NCBI RefSeq assembly: GCF_000716435.1
Contig: NZ_JNWO01000021.1
Coordinates: forward strand, 248,001-312,000
Length of the DNA: 64,000 nucleotides
Source of the DNA: Streptomyces xylophagus
Lineage (GTDB): Bacteria; Actinomycetota; Actinomycetes; Streptomycetales; Streptomycetaceae
Direction: 5' to 3'
Shown here in pieces: positions 25,457-33,802 of this stretch (positions within the stretch are counted from its first letter, which is position 1; each line of letters begins with the position of its first letter). The notes below the pieces were generated by a model, which did no database searches, was not told the DNA's origin, and saw only the letters and a list, made by a program, of their open reading frames with translations. A program made the translations under genes and the position numbers.

Positions 25457-25571
25457 CCCCCAGGGACTCGGGAAGCGATCCTACGACGCGAGTGACCTGA
25501 AGCACCTTCGCGTTTGCGGGTGACGGGCCAGGGCAGGCGCGGCCAGTCCCGCCCCCCATCGAGAGGTACAC

Positions 25572-26621
25572 GTGTCAGCCAGGCTAGAAGCCGAACACCT
25601 GCACAAGGTGTTCGGCAGACGACCGGACCAGGCAGTCGAGCGGCTCCGCCAGGGAACCGACCGGGAGGAACTGCGCGCCGACGGCATCACCGCCGCCGTC
25701 GTCGACGCCTCCTTCTCCGTCGCCCCTGGCGAGATCTTCGTCGTCATGGGCCTGTCCGGCTCCGGCAAGTCCACCCTCCTGCGCATGCTCAACGGACTCC
25801 TGGAACCCACCGCGGGCCGCGTCCGCTACGACGGCCAGGACCTGACCGCGCTCAGCGACCGCGAACTCCGCGCCGTCCGCGCCCGCAAGATCAGCATGGT
25901 CTTCCAGCACTTCGCGCTCTTCCCGCACCGCAGCGTCCGCGAGAATGCGGCCTACGGCCTGGAAGTGCAGGGCGTACCCCGCGCCGAGCGCGAGCGCCGC
26001 GCCGGCGAGGCGCTCGCCCTGTGCGGCCTGGCCGGCTGGGAGGACTCCTGGCCCGACGAGCTGTCCGGAGGCATGCAACAGCGCGTGGGCCTGGCCCGCG
26101 CTCTCGCCACCGACGCCGACCTGCTCCTCATGGACGAGTCGTTCAGCGCGCTCGACCCGCTGATCCGCCGGGACATGCAGGACCAACTCCTGGAACTCCA
26201 GAAGTCGTTGAAGAAGACCATCGTCTTCATCACCCACGACCTCAACGAGGCCATGCGCCTCGGCGACCGCATCGCCGTCATGCGCGACGGCCGCATCGTC
26301 CAGACCGGCACCGCCGAGGACATCCTGCTCCGCCCGGCCAACGACTACGTCGCCTCCTTCATCCAGGACGTCGACCGCTCCCGGGTACTGACCGCGAGCT
26401 CCGTCATGGACACCGGCGTCGACGGCCACGAGGCCGACTGCGCCTGCGCGACCGCCACCCCGGACACCCCCTTCACCGACCTGTGCGCCCTCAGCGCCCG
26501 CCTCACCCACCCGGTCGCGGTGCTCGACGAGGCCGACGAGGTCGTGGGAGTCGTACCGCAGGAACGCCTGGTCGCGTTCCTCGGCGGGGAATCCGCGGAG
26601 GAGGTGGCCGCCCATGCCTAG
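25572..26621 (+). CDS. proV: Glycine betaine/proline ABC transporter ATP-binding protein (ProV/OpuAA)
   Basis: ATPase of an osmoprotectant importer, 349 residues. An N-terminal extension AVERLRQGTDREEL typical of ProV precedes Walker A GLSGSGKST, then ELSGGMQQRVGLARAL, Walker B LLLMDESFSALDP and switch ITHDLNEAM. The C-terminal 100 residues hold a shortened CBS-like region (VLTASSVMDTG...HPVAVLDEADEVVGVVPQERLVAFL), where ionic strength is sensed in OpuA. GTG start at 25572 with GAGAGG upstream. Its last 8 bases overlap the permease gene. Confidence 0.93.
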   Translation: MSARLEAEHLHKVFGRRPDQAVERLRQGTDREELRADGITAAVVDASFSVAPGEIFVVMGLSGSGKSTLLRMLNGLLEPTAGRVRYDGQDLTALSDRELRAVRARKISMVFQHFALFPHRSVRENAAYGLEVQGVPRAERERRAGEALALCGLAGWEDSWPDELSGGMQQRVGLARALATDADLLLMDESFSALDPLIRRDMQDQLLELQKSLKKTIVFITHDLNEAMRLGDRIAVMRDGRIVQTGTAEDILLRPANDYVASFIQDVDRSRVLTASSVMDTGVDGHEADCACATATPDTPFTDLCALSARLTHPVAVLDEADEVVGVVPQERLVAFLGGESAEEVAAHA

Positions 26622-28410
26622 GCTTCCGCTCGGCGACTGGGTCGACTCCGGTGTCGACTGGCTCCTCGCCCACATGTCCTGGCTCTTCGACGCGATCAAG
26701 ACCGTCGTCGAGGGCATGTACGACGGCATCAACGCCGCCCTCGCCGCCCCCGAACCCCTGCTCCTGGCGGGCATCCTGGCGGTGATCGCCTGGTGGCTGC
26801 GCGGACTGGTCGCGGGTGTCCTGGCCTTCGCCGGATTCCTGCTCATCGACTCGCTCGACCTGTGGGACCGGGCCATGTCGACACTCGCCCTGGTACTCGT
26901 CGCGACCGTCATCGCCTTGGTGATCTCGATCCCGCTGGGCATCTGGGCGGCCCGTTCCAGGACGGTCAGCGCGGTCGTACGACCCGCTCTCGACCTGCTC
27001 CAGACGATGCCGTCGATGGTGCTGCTGATCCCGGCGATCCTCTTCTTCGGCCTCGGCACCTCCGCCGGCGTGATCGCCACTCTGATCTTCGCGCTCGCCC
27101 CCGGCGTCCGCATGACCGAGCTGGGCATCCGCCAGGTGGACGCCGAACTCGTGGAAGCGGCCGAGGCGTTCGGCACCTCACCGCGCGACACCCTGCTGCG
27201 CGTCCAACTGCCCCTCGCGCTCCCGACGATCATGGCGGGCGTCAACCAGGTCATCATGCTGGGCCTGTCGATGGTCGTCATCGCCGGCATGGTCGGCACC
27301 GGCGGACTCGGCGGCGCCGTCAACGAGGCCATCGGCCAGCTCGACATCGGCTTCGGCTTCGAGGCGGGCGTCGGCATCGTCGTCCTCGCCATCTACCTGG
27401 ACCGCATGACCAGCGCGCTCGGCACCCAGATCTCCCCGCTGGGCCGCAGGGCCGCAGCCAAGGCCCGCATGGCCGGCGGTGCCAAGCCCTGGAACTACCG
27501 CCCCCGCCCCGCGTTCGCCGTGATCGGCGTGGTCGTCCTCGCCCTGGTGGCCGGCGGCATGGGCATCTTCGGCCCCTCCTCGGGCACGAAGGTGAACTCC
27601 GCCACGGACGTCGGCAAGGGCAAGAACATCACCATCGGCTACATCCCCTGGGACGAGGGCATCGCCTCCACCTTCCTCTGGAAGGAAGTCCTGGAGGAGC
27701 GCGGCTACAAGGTCACCACCACCCAGTACGCCGCCGGCCCCCTCTACACCGGCGTAGCCACCGGCCAGATCGACTTCCAGACCGACGCCTGGCTGCCCAC
27801 CACGCACGCCGAGTACTGGAAGAAGTACGGCAAGCAGCTCGACGACCTCGGCAGCTGGTACGGCTCCACGTCCCTGGAGCTGACCGTCCCGTCGTACATG
27901 AAGGACGTCAACACCCTCGCCGACCTCAAGACCCACGCCTCCGAGTTCGGCGGCAGGATCACCGGCATCGAACCGAGCGCCGGAATGATGGGCCTCCTCA
28001 AGACCAAGGTCCTCAAGGAGTACGGCCTCCAGGGCTCCTACGACGTCGTCGACGGCTCCACCCCGGCGATGCTGGCCGAGCTGCAGCGCGCGTACGCCAA
28101 GAAGCAGCCGATCGTCGTCACGCTCTGGTCGCCGCACTGGGCGTACAGCGAGTACAAGCTGAAGAAGCTCAAGGACCCGAAGAACGCCTGGGGCAAGGGC
28201 GACGGCGTGCACACCGTGGCCCGTAAGGGTTTCGCCGCCGACAACCCCGACGTCGGCAAGTGGCTGAGGGACTTCCGGATGACCGAGGGACAGCTCACCG
28301 GTCTGGAGGCGCAGATCCAGAAGTCGGGCAAGGGCGAGGAACAGGCCGCCGTCCGCAGCTGGCTCAAGCAACACCCGGGCCTCGTCGACCAGTTGGCCCC
28401 GGTGACCTGA
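26614..28410 (+). CDS. Fused glycine betaine ABC permease and substrate-binding protein (ProW-ProX fusion)
   Basis: One 598-residue polypeptide carrying both the membrane channel and the binding domain. Residues 1-290 form the permease with several spans and the EAA loop EAAEAFGTSPRD...LP. After a further span near residues 300-322 (AFAVIGVVVLALVAGGMGIFG) comes an OpuAC-type domain tethered outside the membrane: ITIGYIPWDEGIASTFLWK, then DFQTDAWLPTTHAEYW, LPSYMK-like VPSYMKDVNTLADLK and LWSPHWAYSEYKLKKL, whose Trp residues likely form the betaine cage. Such fusions are known in OpuA systems of Gram-positives. Overlaps proV by 8 bases. Confidence 0.93.
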   Translation: MPRLPLGDWVDSGVDWLLAHMSWLFDAIKTVVEGMYDGINAALAAPEPLLLAGILAVIAWWLRGLVAGVLAFAGFLLIDSLDLWDRAMSTLALVLVATVIALVISIPLGIWAARSRTVSAVVRPALDLLQTMPSMVLLIPAILFFGLGTSAGVIATLIFALAPGVRMTELGIRQVDAELVEAAEAFGTSPRDTLLRVQLPLALPTIMAGVNQVIMLGLSMVVIAGMVGTGGLGGAVNEAIGQLDIGFGFEAGVGIVVLAIYLDRMTSALGTQISPLGRRAAAKARMAGGAKPWNYRPRPAFAVIGVVVLALVAGGMGIFGPSSGTKVNSATDVGKGKNITIGYIPWDEGIASTFLWKEVLEERGYKVTTTQYAAGPLYTGVATGQIDFQTDAWLPTTHAEYWKKYGKQLDDLGSWYGSTSLELTVPSYMKDVNTLADLKTHASEFGGRITGIEPSAGMMGLLKTKVLKEYGLQGSYDVVDGSTPAMLAELQRAYAKKQPIVVTLWSPHWAYSEYKLKKLKDPKNAWGKGDGVHTVARKGFAADNPDVGKWLRDFRMTEGQLTGLEAQIQKSGKGEEQAAVRSWLKQHPGLVDQLAPVT

Positions 28411-28760
28411 CGGCCCCGCAGCCGCCGCCCCGGGAACGGCCCTCGCCGGTACGGAAAGAATCCGGCCAACCACATAGCGCTACGAAACCCCGTAATCGGG
28501 CCTGCGATGTGAGCGGGAACACAGGCGGCCGCGTACGCATTGAAGAGGAGGGACGAACTCTCGCGCGGATCGAGGGGCGGTGGGCCCTCCCGCACTGGCC
28601 AGAACTGTGAGGTCCGATCGCACGCTGTGTGACGTGGATGTGACAGGCGCATGAAACGGTTTGCCGAACATGCGTAGGGTGCAGAGAACTCATCAGAGGC
28701 AGTTTCAGATGTAGCGACAGAAGCAACCAGGACCGACGAGCGAAGGAGGGAGCCGGAGCG
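28411..28760 (+). other. Non-coding region before the cupin regulator gene
   Basis: About 350 bases without a gene. A possible promoter is TGAAAC (28652-28657) and TAGGGT (28675-28680) with a 17-base spacer, followed by AAGGAGGGAGCCGGAGCG before the regulator's ATG. No riboswitch family or terminator was recognised with confidence. Confidence 0.45.
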
Positions 28761-29324
28761 ATGGGCGACCACAAAGAACAGCCCCTTCGGGTGGGTGCGG
28801 CCGTACGGCGGCGACGCCGTGCGCTCTCGCTGACCCTCGCCGTCGTGGCCGAACGCAGCGGCCTGTCGGTGCCCTTCCTGAGCCAGGTCGAGAACGACCG
28901 CGCCCGCCCCAGCCGAAGCTCCCTGGAGAAGGTGGCCGACGCCCTGCGCACCACGGCCGTCGAACTCCTCGCCGCCGCCGACCCCGCGTGCAGCGTCGAC
29001 GTCGTCCGCGCCGAGGAACCCGAGTCGGCCGCACCCCGGATGCGTTCCCTTGTGCGGGGTCACCACCAGCTGCATGCCTCGGAGTTCACCGGCGACCACG
29101 ACGCCGGGCGCGAATTCCAGCACCGCAACGACGAGTTGATGTACGTCGCGGACGGCGCCGTCGAGATCGAGGCGGAGGGCCGTGCGTACCGCCTCGTGCG
29201 CGGCGACACGATGTACCTCACCGGAGGCGTCCGGCACCGCTGGCGCGCGACCGTGCCGGACACCCGGGTGGTCGTGGTCGCGGTGGCCGAGCACATCGAG
29301 GCGGTCCAGGACCGCCCGCGCTGA
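28761..29324 (+). CDS. XRE-family regulator with C-terminal cupin domain
   Basis: Regulator of 187 residues. Residues 10-65 form an HTH_3 domain (VGAAVRRRRRALSLTLAVVAERSGLSVPFLSQVENDRARPSRSSLEKVADAL), and residues 105-180 a cupin barrel with FQHRNDELMYVADGAVEIEAEG and GDTMYLTGGVRHRWRA, the metal- or ligand-binding sensor. Start ATG with AAGGAGG. The gene is coupled to the next by TGATG. Such proteins often control amine or osmolyte metabolism, but the target is unknown here. Confidence 0.9.
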   Translation: MGDHKEQPLRVGAAVRRRRRALSLTLAVVAERSGLSVPFLSQVENDRARPSRSSLEKVADALRTTAVELLAAADPACSVDVVRAEEPESAAPRMRSLVRGHHQLHASEFTGDHDAGREFQHRNDELMYVADGAVEIEAEGRAYRLVRGDTMYLTGGVRHRWRATVPDTRVVVVAVAEHIEAVQDRPR

Positions 29325-30043
29325 TGCGCGTCGTCTCCCTCGTACCGTCCCTGACCGAGGCGATCGCCGTGTCGGCGCCGGGAGTTCTGGTCGGTGCGAC
29401 CGACTGGTGCAGCCATCCGCCCGACCTCGACGTCACCCGCGTCGGCGGCACGAAGAACCCGAAGCTCGACCCGATCCTCGCCCTCGCCCCCGACCTCGTG
29501 ATCGCCAACGAGGAGGAGAACCGCGCGCCGGACCTGGCGGCCTTGCGGGAGGCGGGTGTTGGGGTCCTGGTCACCGAAGTGCGTGACGTCCCGCAGGCGT
29601 TCCGCGAACTGGCCCGGGTGCTCGACGCGTGCGGAGCGTCGCTACGACCGCGCTGGCTGGACGTGGCCGAGCGGGCATGGGCTGAACTCCCGGCCCCCGA
29701 AAGCCGATTGACCGCCGTCGTCCCCGTCTGGCGCCGCCCCTGGATGGTGCTGGGCCGGGACACCTTCGCGGGCGATGTGCTGTCCCGGCTGGGCGTGGAG
29801 AACGCGTACGCGGCGCACGCCGAGCGCTATCCGCGCGCCACGGTCGAGGAGTTGCGGGCGAGCGCCCCCGACCTGGTGGTCCTCCCGGACGAGCCGTACC
29901 GCTTCACGGCGGACGACGGCCCGGAGGCCTTCCCGGGCCTGCCCTGCGCGCTGGTCAGCGGCAGGCACCTCACCTGGTACGGGCCGTCACTGGCCGAGGC
30001 GCCACGGGTGCTGGGCGCGGCCCTGCGAGCAGCTCACCGCTGA
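29324..30043 (+). CDS. Helical-backbone metal receptor protein (BtuF/TroA-like) without signal peptide
   Basis: Product of 239 residues with the class III binding-protein fold of cobalamin or iron-siderophore receptors: MRVVSLVPSLTEAI, ATDWCSHP, KNPKLDPILALAPDLVIANEEENR, a long backbone helix around FRELARVLDACG, and VVLPDEPYRFT. It starts right at the mature-type N-terminus, with no leader or lipobox, so it is probably cytoplasmic. No ABC permease or ATPase lies beside it. It overlaps the regulator by one base (TGATG), and its last 74 bases overlap the convergent channel gene. Ligand unknown. Confidence 0.8.
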   Translation: MRVVSLVPSLTEAIAVSAPGVLVGATDWCSHPPDLDVTRVGGTKNPKLDPILALAPDLVIANEEENRAPDLAALREAGVGVLVTEVRDVPQAFRELARVLDACGASLRPRWLDVAERAWAELPAPESRLTAVVPVWRRPWMVLGRDTFAGDVLSRLGVENAYAAHAERYPRATVEELRASAPDLVVLPDEPYRFTADDGPEAFPGLPCALVSGRHLTWYGPSLAEAPRVLGAALRAAHR

Positions 30044-31079
30044 CCAGCCCGCGTGCCGTGTGCCAGGTGGCGGTGGCCCAGGCGGCGACCAGCACGCCGT
30101 AGAGGAGGATCGCGAGCCCGTCGTAGACGGCGAGGCCGGTGTGCCGGGACAGGGTCTCGGCGCCGGTGACGCAGGTGCCGACCGGGAAGGTGAACGCCCA
30201 CCAGGTCATCGAAAAGCCCATGCCCCGGCGGCGGGCGCGGACGACGTGCGCGGTGGCGAGGCCGAACCAGAGCAGGGCGAAGCCCATGACGGGGACGCCG
30301 TAGAGAACGGCGAGGAGGCTGAAGCCCTGGGCGTCGGGGGCCGGTACGACTCCCGGGGCGAAGTCCGCGAACTTGCCTACGGCGGTGATGGATTGACCCA
30401 GCGGACCCAGTACGAGGAAGAGCGTCGGGGTGAGCGCGAGGGGCAGCGGTCCGCCGGCGACGAGCCGGGCGAAGACCAGCGGCAGCATCAACAGGGTTGC
30501 CAGCAGGCTCAGTCCGAACATCGCGAAGCACGCGAGGAGCAGGGTCTCCCGGGGCTGTCCGGGCGGCAGGTGGGGCACCAAGAGCGGTCCGAGGGCGGCG
30601 GACACCATGGGGGCGACGACGGGCAGCAGCCACACGGGGGTCGCCTGCGCGGGGTGCACGTGATGCCGTACGGCCATCAGGTACGGGACGGCGACGGCGG
30701 CCGTGAGCCCGACGGCCGTACCGGCCGCGAACAGCACGGCATCGAGTACGACCGCCGCCCGCATCCCGATCCAGTCCTGCCCGACGACCAGGGCACCGCC
30801 GCCCACCGCCAGCAGGGCCATCGCGAGGCAACCGTAGAACGGGGCCATCGCGGGATCGTGGAGGTGGGCGCGGGCCTGGTCGCGGTGGTGGGTCCAGTGC
30901 AGGGTGCGGGCGGCGAGCAGGGCCAGGAGCATCGCGAGGGAGAGGGCCCAGACGGCGGTGCAGGCCGTGCGCAGCCCCGGGAGGTGGCCAGGGAGCCCGG
31001 CACCGGCCGTGGCGACGATGGCGGTGCCCATGACGGAGGCGTACCAGTTGGGTCCGAGGTGACGAACGGCGGTGACCAT
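29970..31079 (-). CDS. TDT/SLAC1-family membrane channel or transporter (TehA-like)
   Basis: Integral membrane protein of 369 residues with about ten spans, beginning MVTAVRHLGPNWYASVMGTAIVATAGAGLPG, the TDT N-terminal hallmark. Later blocks FSMTWWAFTFPVGTC and LYGVPVMGFALLWFGLA also fit this family, which includes tellurite-resistance TehA, malate transporter Mae1 and anion channel SLAC1. Start ATG at 31079, 71 bases from the divergent LysR gene, which probably regulates it. The transported anion cannot be inferred. Confidence 0.85.
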   Translation of the reverse strand: MVTAVRHLGPNWYASVMGTAIVATAGAGLPGHLPGLRTACTAVWALSLAMLLALLAARTLHWTHHRDQARAHLHDPAMAPFYGCLAMALLAVGGGALVVGQDWIGMRAAVVLDAVLFAAGTAVGLTAAVAVPYLMAVRHHVHPAQATPVWLLPVVAPMVSAALGPLLVPHLPPGQPRETLLLACFAMFGLSLLATLLMLPLVFARLVAGGPLPLALTPTLFLVLGPLGQSITAVGKFADFAPGVVPAPDAQGFSLLAVLYGVPVMGFALLWFGLATAHVVRARRRGMGFSMTWWAFTFPVGTCVTGAETLSRHTGLAVYDGLAILLYGVLVAAWATATWHTARGLVSGELLAGPRPAPVAPRPVTARTR

Positions 31080-31149
31080 GCCTTCACCGTCTCGCGGGCT
31101 GAGACACGCGACCAGGGAGTATCTGTCTATGGGGACATAAACTGGATTT

Positions 31150-32073
31150 ATGAGCAACGGTGAGACGGGTGAGCAGCGGGAGGGGTCCATAGCGCACCGG
31201 GTGCCGGACCTGGGCGCGCTGGAGCTGCTCCTGGCGGTGGCACGGCTCGGCAGCCTCGGCGCCGCGGCCCGCGAACTGGGCATCACCCAGCCGGCCGCCA
31301 GCAGCCGTATCCGCTCCATGGAACGGCAACTCGGCGTCGCTCTGGTCGACCGCTCCCCACGCGGCTCACGCCTCACGGACTCCGGGGCCCTGGTCACCGA
31401 CTGGGCCCGCCGGGTCGTCGAGGCGGCCGCGGCCTTCGACGCCGGTGCCCAGGCGCTACGGCATCGCCGCGACTCCCGGCTCCGCGTCGCAGCGTCGATG
31501 ACCATCGCCGAGTACCTGCTCCCGGGTTGGCTGCTGGCCCTCCGCTCCCAACGCCCCGACACAGCCGTCTCGTTGCTGGCCGGCAACTCGACGACGGTCG
31601 CGGAACAGCTGCTGTCCGACGAGGCGGACCTGGGCTTCGTGGAGGGCCTGTCGGTCCCGCCCGGCCTCGACTCGACGGTGATCGCCCACGACCACCTGAT
31701 CGTCGTCACGGCCCCGACCCACCCCTGGGCCCGCCGCCGACGCCCGGTCCCGGCAGAGGAGTTGGCGTCCACACCGCTGATCCTCCGTGAGAAGGGCTCA
31801 GGCACGAGGCAAGTACTGGACGCAGCCCTGGGCGGCCTGGCCCGCCCCCTCATCGAGTTGTCCTCCACTACGGCGGTCAAGGCGTCGGCGGTGAGCGGAG
31901 CGGGGCCGGCTGTCCTGAGCGAACTGGCGGTGGGCGAGGAACTGTCGATGCGGAGGCTGGTCCGCATCCCGGTGGAAGGGGTGTCCCTGGCCCGGGACTT
32001 GAGGGCGGTATGGCCTACGGGGCATCGACCTACGGGACCGGCAAGGGAGTTGCTGTCCCTGACCCGGGGTTAG
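31150..32073 (+). CDS. LysR-family transcriptional regulator
   Basis: Regulator of 307 residues. The N-terminal winged helix reads LGALELLLAVARLGSLGAAARELGITQPAASSRIRSMERQLGVALVDR, followed by a two-lobed substrate-binding domain (SRLRVAASMTIAEYLLPGWL; VTAPTHPWARR; AVSGAGPAVLSELAV) close to the CysL/CbbR group. Divergent from the TDT transporter gene, the usual placement for a LysR activator of its neighbour. Coinducer unknown. Confidence 0.92.
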   Translation: MSNGETGEQREGSIAHRVPDLGALELLLAVARLGSLGAAARELGITQPAASSRIRSMERQLGVALVDRSPRGSRLTDSGALVTDWARRVVEAAAAFDAGAQALRHRRDSRLRVAASMTIAEYLLPGWLLALRSQRPDTAVSLLAGNSTTVAEQLLSDEADLGFVEGLSVPPGLDSTVIAHDHLIVVTAPTHPWARRRRPVPAEELASTPLILREKGSGTRQVLDAALGGLARPLIELSSTTAVKASAVSGAGPAVLSELAVGEELSMRRLVRIPVEGVSLARDLRAVWPTGHRPTGPARELLSLTRG

Positions 32074-32082
32074 CGCCCCGCC

Positions 32083-32101
32083 CTGGGGGCTCCGCCCCCA
32101 G
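32083..32101. terminator. Bidirectional hairpin terminator
   Basis: Perfect 8-bp stem CTGGGGGC-TCC-GCCCCCAG between the convergent stops of the LysR gene (32073) and the class I amidotransferase gene (32141). Confidence 0.7.
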
Positions 32102-32140
32102 CCCCCCGACCTATGCCCACCCACCACCCGACTCGGTGGG

Positions 32141-32845
32141 TCAAGAGATGCGCGCCCCAGCCGCCGTCGCCGCCTCCACCAACGCCCGCATCACCCGCAG
32201 ATCCTCGCCCATCTCCGGATGCCACTGCACCCCCAACACCCAGTCTGCGGAGGGGAGTTCGATCGCCTCTGGGGTGCCGTCCTCGGCCCAGGCCGATATC
32301 GTGAGGCCTGTGCCCAGGCGGTCCGCGGCCTGGTGGTGGAAGGTGGGTACCGAGGTCTCCTCGGGTACAGCGGACGCGTACAACGTTCCCGGTACCGGCT
32401 TGACCTTGTGGTGGCCGAAGACGCCCGGGGTCTCCGCGTGACCGTCGATGTGCTGGGCGAGGGTGCCGCCGAGGGCGACGTTCAGGAGCTGCATTCCCCG
32501 GCAGATGCCCAGGAGCGGCACGCCGGCTGTCAACGCGGCCTCGATCAGGGCGAGTTCCCAGGCGTCGCGGGCGAGAGCGGGCGGGCCGGTGCGGGGGTCG
32601 CGCTCCGCGCCGTAGCGGACCGGTTCGACGTCGGGGCCGCCGGCGATCACCAGGCCGTCGAGGCGGGCGACGGTGGCCGCGGCGTGCTCGGGGGAGTCCG
32701 GCGGCAGCATCGCGGCGAGGCCGCCCGCGCGCTGGACGAGCCGTGGGTAGCCGGCGGGCAGCAGCGCCGCCTCCAACTGCCATGTGCCCCAATGCGCTTC
32801 GGCCTCCAGGTATGTACTGATGCCGATCAGCGGCCTGCCCGCCAT
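32141..32845 (-). CDS. Gamma-glutamyl hydrolase, class I glutamine amidotransferase fold (PuuD-like)
   Basis: Cytoplasmic hydrolase of 234 residues that would remove gamma-glutamyl from an amine-derived acid, as PuuD does for gamma-glutamyl-GABA. Catalytic residues are visible: nucleophile C115 in LLGICRGMQLLN, and H209/E211 in GVQWHPEM. ATG at 32845 has GGGAGGACGC upstream; an upstream TTG extension is rejected. Its promoter region carries a CAATGG-N10-TACCTT motif shared with the gntR-glnA intergenic region. It completes a gamma-glutamylation cycle with the nearby GlnA-like ligase and dehydrogenases. Confidence 0.88.
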   Translation of the reverse strand: MAGRPLIGISTYLEAEAHWGTWQLEAALLPAGYPRLVQRAGGLAAMLPPDSPEHAAATVARLDGLVIAGGPDVEPVRYGAERDPRTGPPALARDAWELALIEAALTAGVPLLGICRGMQLLNVALGGTLAQHIDGHAETPGVFGHHKVKPVPGTLYASAVPEETSVPTFHHQAADRLGTGLTISAWAEDGTPEAIELPSADWVLGVQWHPEMGEDLRVMRALVEAATAAGARIS

Positions 32846-32881
32846 GCGTCCTCCCACCTGAAGCAACCGAAGGGCCCGGAG

Positions 32882-32903
32882 CAATGGATTGCATCCGTAC
32901 CTT
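32882..32903. promoter_or_regulatory. Shared motif CAATGG-N10-TACCTT, copy 1
   Basis: Lies 37 bases upstream of the PuuD-like start. AGCAATGG and TACCTT are identical, with identical spacing, to a site at 33740-33761 before the glutamine-synthetase-like gene. The half sites are imperfectly symmetric (AATGG versus CCTT). A likely operator of the FadR-type regulator encoded between the two sites. Confidence 0.6.
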
Positions 32904-32982
32904 TGCAGGGGCTACTTTCGCCGAGGGTGACCCCGAAGGGCAAGGTCCACCTGCGCCCCGCCCCCGCCCCCGCCCCGCAGGG

Positions 32983-33717
32983 CTACGTCAGGAACCCCCG
33001 CAGCAGCGCCGCCGTCCCCGCGCAGTGCTCCCGCATCATCTCCCGCGCCCCGTCCGCGTCCCCGTCCAGCACCGCCTCCACCAGCGCGATGTGCTGCCGC
33101 TGCGAGTGCTCCAGGTTGCGGACGAGGAGGGGGATGCAGTCGAGGAGGTCGTTCACCGTGGCCCGTACCGCCGCGTACTGCGCGGTCAGGGTCGGTGAAC
33201 CGCACAGCTCGGCCAGGGTGAGGTGGAGGAGCGTGTCCAGGCGGCGGTAGTCGGCGAGCGGGGCGTCGTGCGTGCGGGCGAGGGCGTCGCGCAGGCGGCC
33301 CGCCTGTTCGGCGGTCAGGCCGTGCGTCGCGCACAGGCCGGTCGCGCCGACCTCCAGCACCTCGCGGAAGCGCAGCACGTCCTCGATGTCGACGACGCTG
33401 ATCCGGCGCCGCAGCTCGTCCTCGCCGCCGGCGTCCGACTTCGGCAGGACGAACGTCCCGCCGTAGCGTCCGCGCCGCGACTCCACCAGACCCTGGTCCT
33501 GCAGTACCTTCAGAACCTCGCGCAGCGTGACCCGACTGATCCCGAGCCGCTCGGCCAGCTCCCGCTCGGCCGGCAACCGTTCCCCCCCCGGCACCAGACC
33601 CAGCCGCACGACCTGCAGAATCTGTTCCAGCGCCTCTTCGAAGCCGTTGCCCGCCCGCACCGGCCGCAGTACCGGGGTCAACCGGTCCTCAAGCCCGTTC
33701 TCCGCATCCAGCGACAT
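32983..33717 (-). CDS. FadR-type GntR regulator (FCD domain)
   Basis: Regulator of 244 residues with a GntR winged helix at about 38-95 (LPAERELAERLGISRVTLREVLKVLQDQGLVESRRGRYGG) and an all-helical FCD ligand domain (DIEDVLRFREVLEVGATGLCA; LDTLLHLTLAELCGSPTL; HIALVEAVLDGDADGAREMMREH) with candidate metal-ligand His and Asp residues. ATG at 33717 preceded by GGAAGGGGG. Divergent from the GlnA4-like gene over 85 bases and next to the PuuD-like gene, so it probably controls both. Confidence 0.9.
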   Translation of the reverse strand: MSLDAENGLEDRLTPVLRPVRAGNGFEEALEQILQVVRLGLVPGGERLPAERELAERLGISRVTLREVLKVLQDQGLVESRRGRYGGTFVLPKSDAGGEDELRRRISVVDIEDVLRFREVLEVGATGLCATHGLTAEQAGRLRDALARTHDAPLADYRRLDTLLHLTLAELCGSPTLTAQYAAVRATVNDLLDCIPLLVRNLEHSQRQHIALVEAVLDGDADGAREMMREHCAGTAALLRGFLT

Positions 33718-33739
33718 ATGGCGGCACCCCCTTCCCAAG

Positions 33740-33761
33740 CAATGGTTCTCCGCAATACCTT
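33740..33761. promoter_or_regulatory. Shared motif CAATGG-N10-TACCTT, copy 2
   Basis: Sits between the divergent gntR and glnA4-like genes, 23 bases from the regulator start and 42 from the ligase GTG. Same eight-base AGCAATGG, same ten-base spacing and TACCTT as the site at 32882. Confidence 0.6.
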
Positions 33762-33802
33762 ATGGCTTCCGGCTGACCGTAGAAGCCGAAGGAGGCTTTC
33801 CC

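Noticed and set aside
31080..31967. N-terminal extension of the TDT transporter frame
   Set aside because: It is antisense to the LysR gene and has no transporter features; the ATG at 31079 begins the family motif.
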